Positions 5,254-5,892 of a stretch of 5,892 bases of DNA are shown here, in pieces (the stretch's first letter is position 1; the number at the start of each line of letters is the position of its first letter). Both the position numbers and the translations under genes were made by a program. This DNA is from Candidatus Cloacimonadota bacterium (GTDB lineage: Bacteria; Cloacimonadota; Cloacimonadia; Cloacimonadales; Cloacimonadaceae), in the NCBI GenBank assembly GCA_017996595.1, contig JAGOGT010000083.1, positions 1 through 5,892 on the forward strand. The letters run 5' to 3'. Below the pieces are notes generated by a model. That model saw nothing but the letters and a program-made list of their open reading frames with translations, did no database searches and had not been told where the DNA came from.

Positions 5254-5892
5254 ATGGAATATAAACACACCATCGGCGGCGAAGCCTCTTATACCGGCAT
5301 CGGATTGCACAGCGGCGAAATCAGCACCATCCGCTTTAAAGCAGCCGGACCCGAAGAAGGCATCGTCTTTATCCGCATCGATCTGCCGGATAAACCTGAG
5401 ATTCCTGCGGATATCGACCATGTAGTAGATATTTCCCGCGGTACCACCATCGGCATCAATGGCGCTACGGTTGGCACCATCGAGCATGTGCTCTCCGCCA
5501 TCAAAGGCCTGAATATCGATAATATCCGCATCGAAATCGATGGACCCGAAGCTCCCGTGGCGGACGGCTCACCCATCGTTTTCCTGAATCTGCTGAAAGA
5601 ATGTGGCAGAGTGCAGCAAGATAGCGAACGCATCTTTTTCGAACTGGACGCACCCATCAGTTTCTCCGCCCCGGAAGACAATGTGGACGTGGTGATCGTG
5701 CCCTCAAACGAACTGAAAATCACCTTCATGATCGACTACAAGCATCCCTATCTGGGTACGCAATACACCTGGCTGCCCAGCATGGAATATTACGAAAAGG
5801 AATTTGCCGGAGCCCGCACCTTCTGCTTCATCAATGAAATTTTATACCTGAAGGAAAAGGGCCTCATCAAAGGCGGTTCGCTGGAAAACGCA
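5254..5892 (+). CDS. lpxC: UDP-3-O-acyl-N-acetylglucosamine deacetylase, N-terminal part (runs off the window)
   Basis: The first 213 codons are present and open to the window edge. LpxC is the zinc-dependent deacetylase that commits UDP-3-O-acyl-GlcNAc to lipid A, supplying the substrate of the neighbouring LpxD. Visible features are the GIGLHSG start at 15-21, D-SRGTTIG at 59-67, TIEHVLSAIKGL at 75-86 with the probable catalytic E77 and zinc ligand H78 (E. coli E78/H79 by motif), and IDGPEAPVADGS at 95-106. ARTFCF at 187-192 contains the conserved Thr-Phe, and GLIKGGSLENA ends the visible part. The remaining zinc ligands (His and Asp) and the catalytic His of the second domain lie beyond the edge. 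AAGGAG at 5242-5247, inside the end of lpxD, is 6 bases from the ATG. In Bacteroidota-like lineages lpxC can be fused to fabZ; the window ends too early to tell. Confidence 0.95.
   Translation, partial: MEYKHTIGGEASYTGIGLHSGEISTIRFKAAGPEEGIVFIRIDLPDKPEIPADIDHVVDISRGTTIGINGATVGTIEHVLSAIKGLNIDNIRIEIDGPEAPVADGSPIVFLNLLKECGRVQQDSERIFFELDAPISFSAPEDNVDVVIVPSNELKITFMIDYKHPYLGTQYTWLPSMEYYEKEFAGARTFCFINEILYLKEKGLIKGGSLENA

Noticed and set aside
4657..5487. Minus-strand open frame (276 codons) opposite lpxD and lpxC
   Set aside because: It spans two well-conserved plus-strand genes and their junction, and shows no motif or start site of its own.

Overview
This window reads as ordinary chromosomal DNA from a diderm (Gram-negative type) bacterium. 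About 740 bases of repeat-rich intergenic DNA are followed by five tightly packed plus-strand genes: gcvPA, gcvPB, an OmpH/Skp-type periplasmic chaperone, lpxD and the first 213 codons of lpxC. An outer membrane and lipid A synthesis are implied by the last three genes. The two-gene (split) glycine decarboxylase and the lpxD-lpxC order recall Bacteroidota/Cloacimonadota-like lineages. Four of the five genes have clear Shine-Dalgarno sites, one of them a ten-base perfect match, which argues against Bacteroidota proper. My best guess is a Cloacimonadota-type anaerobe. That is inference from gene content and style, not from a marker gene.

Layout: 1-743 has no gene I can support. It holds back-to-back inverted repeats (48-140), a pair of related double-hairpin units resembling REP-type elements (211-330), an 11-base tandem repeat with an inverted partner (349-400), a degenerate 9-base tandem repeat (540-575), and a candidate promoter plus a 7-bp inverted repeat just before gcvPA. 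gcvPA (744-2090) and gcvPB (2083-3537) overlap by 8 bases. The skp-like gene (3568-4203) follows after 30 bases, lpxD (4213-5250) after 9 bases and lpxC (5254 to the window end) after 3 bases. No convincing terminator lies between any of them, so one transcript is plausible, although a 9-bp inverted repeat straddles the gcvPB stop codon.

Function: GcvPA and GcvPB together form the PLP-dependent glycine decarboxylase (P-protein) of the glycine cleavage system. The partner genes gcvT and gcvH are not beside them. The Skp-like protein should escort outer-membrane proteins through the periplasm. LpxD and LpxC are consecutive lipid A enzymes: LpxC deacetylates UDP-3-O-acyl-GlcNAc and LpxD N-acylates the product. 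The downstream half is thus an envelope-biogenesis cluster. The unusual point is that the gcvP pair sits where bamA often precedes skp.

I see no phage, CRISPR, toxin-antitoxin or mobile gene, and no evidence of a new multi-gene system. The points most worth a second look are the intergenic repeat structures and the gcvP-lipid A adjacency.
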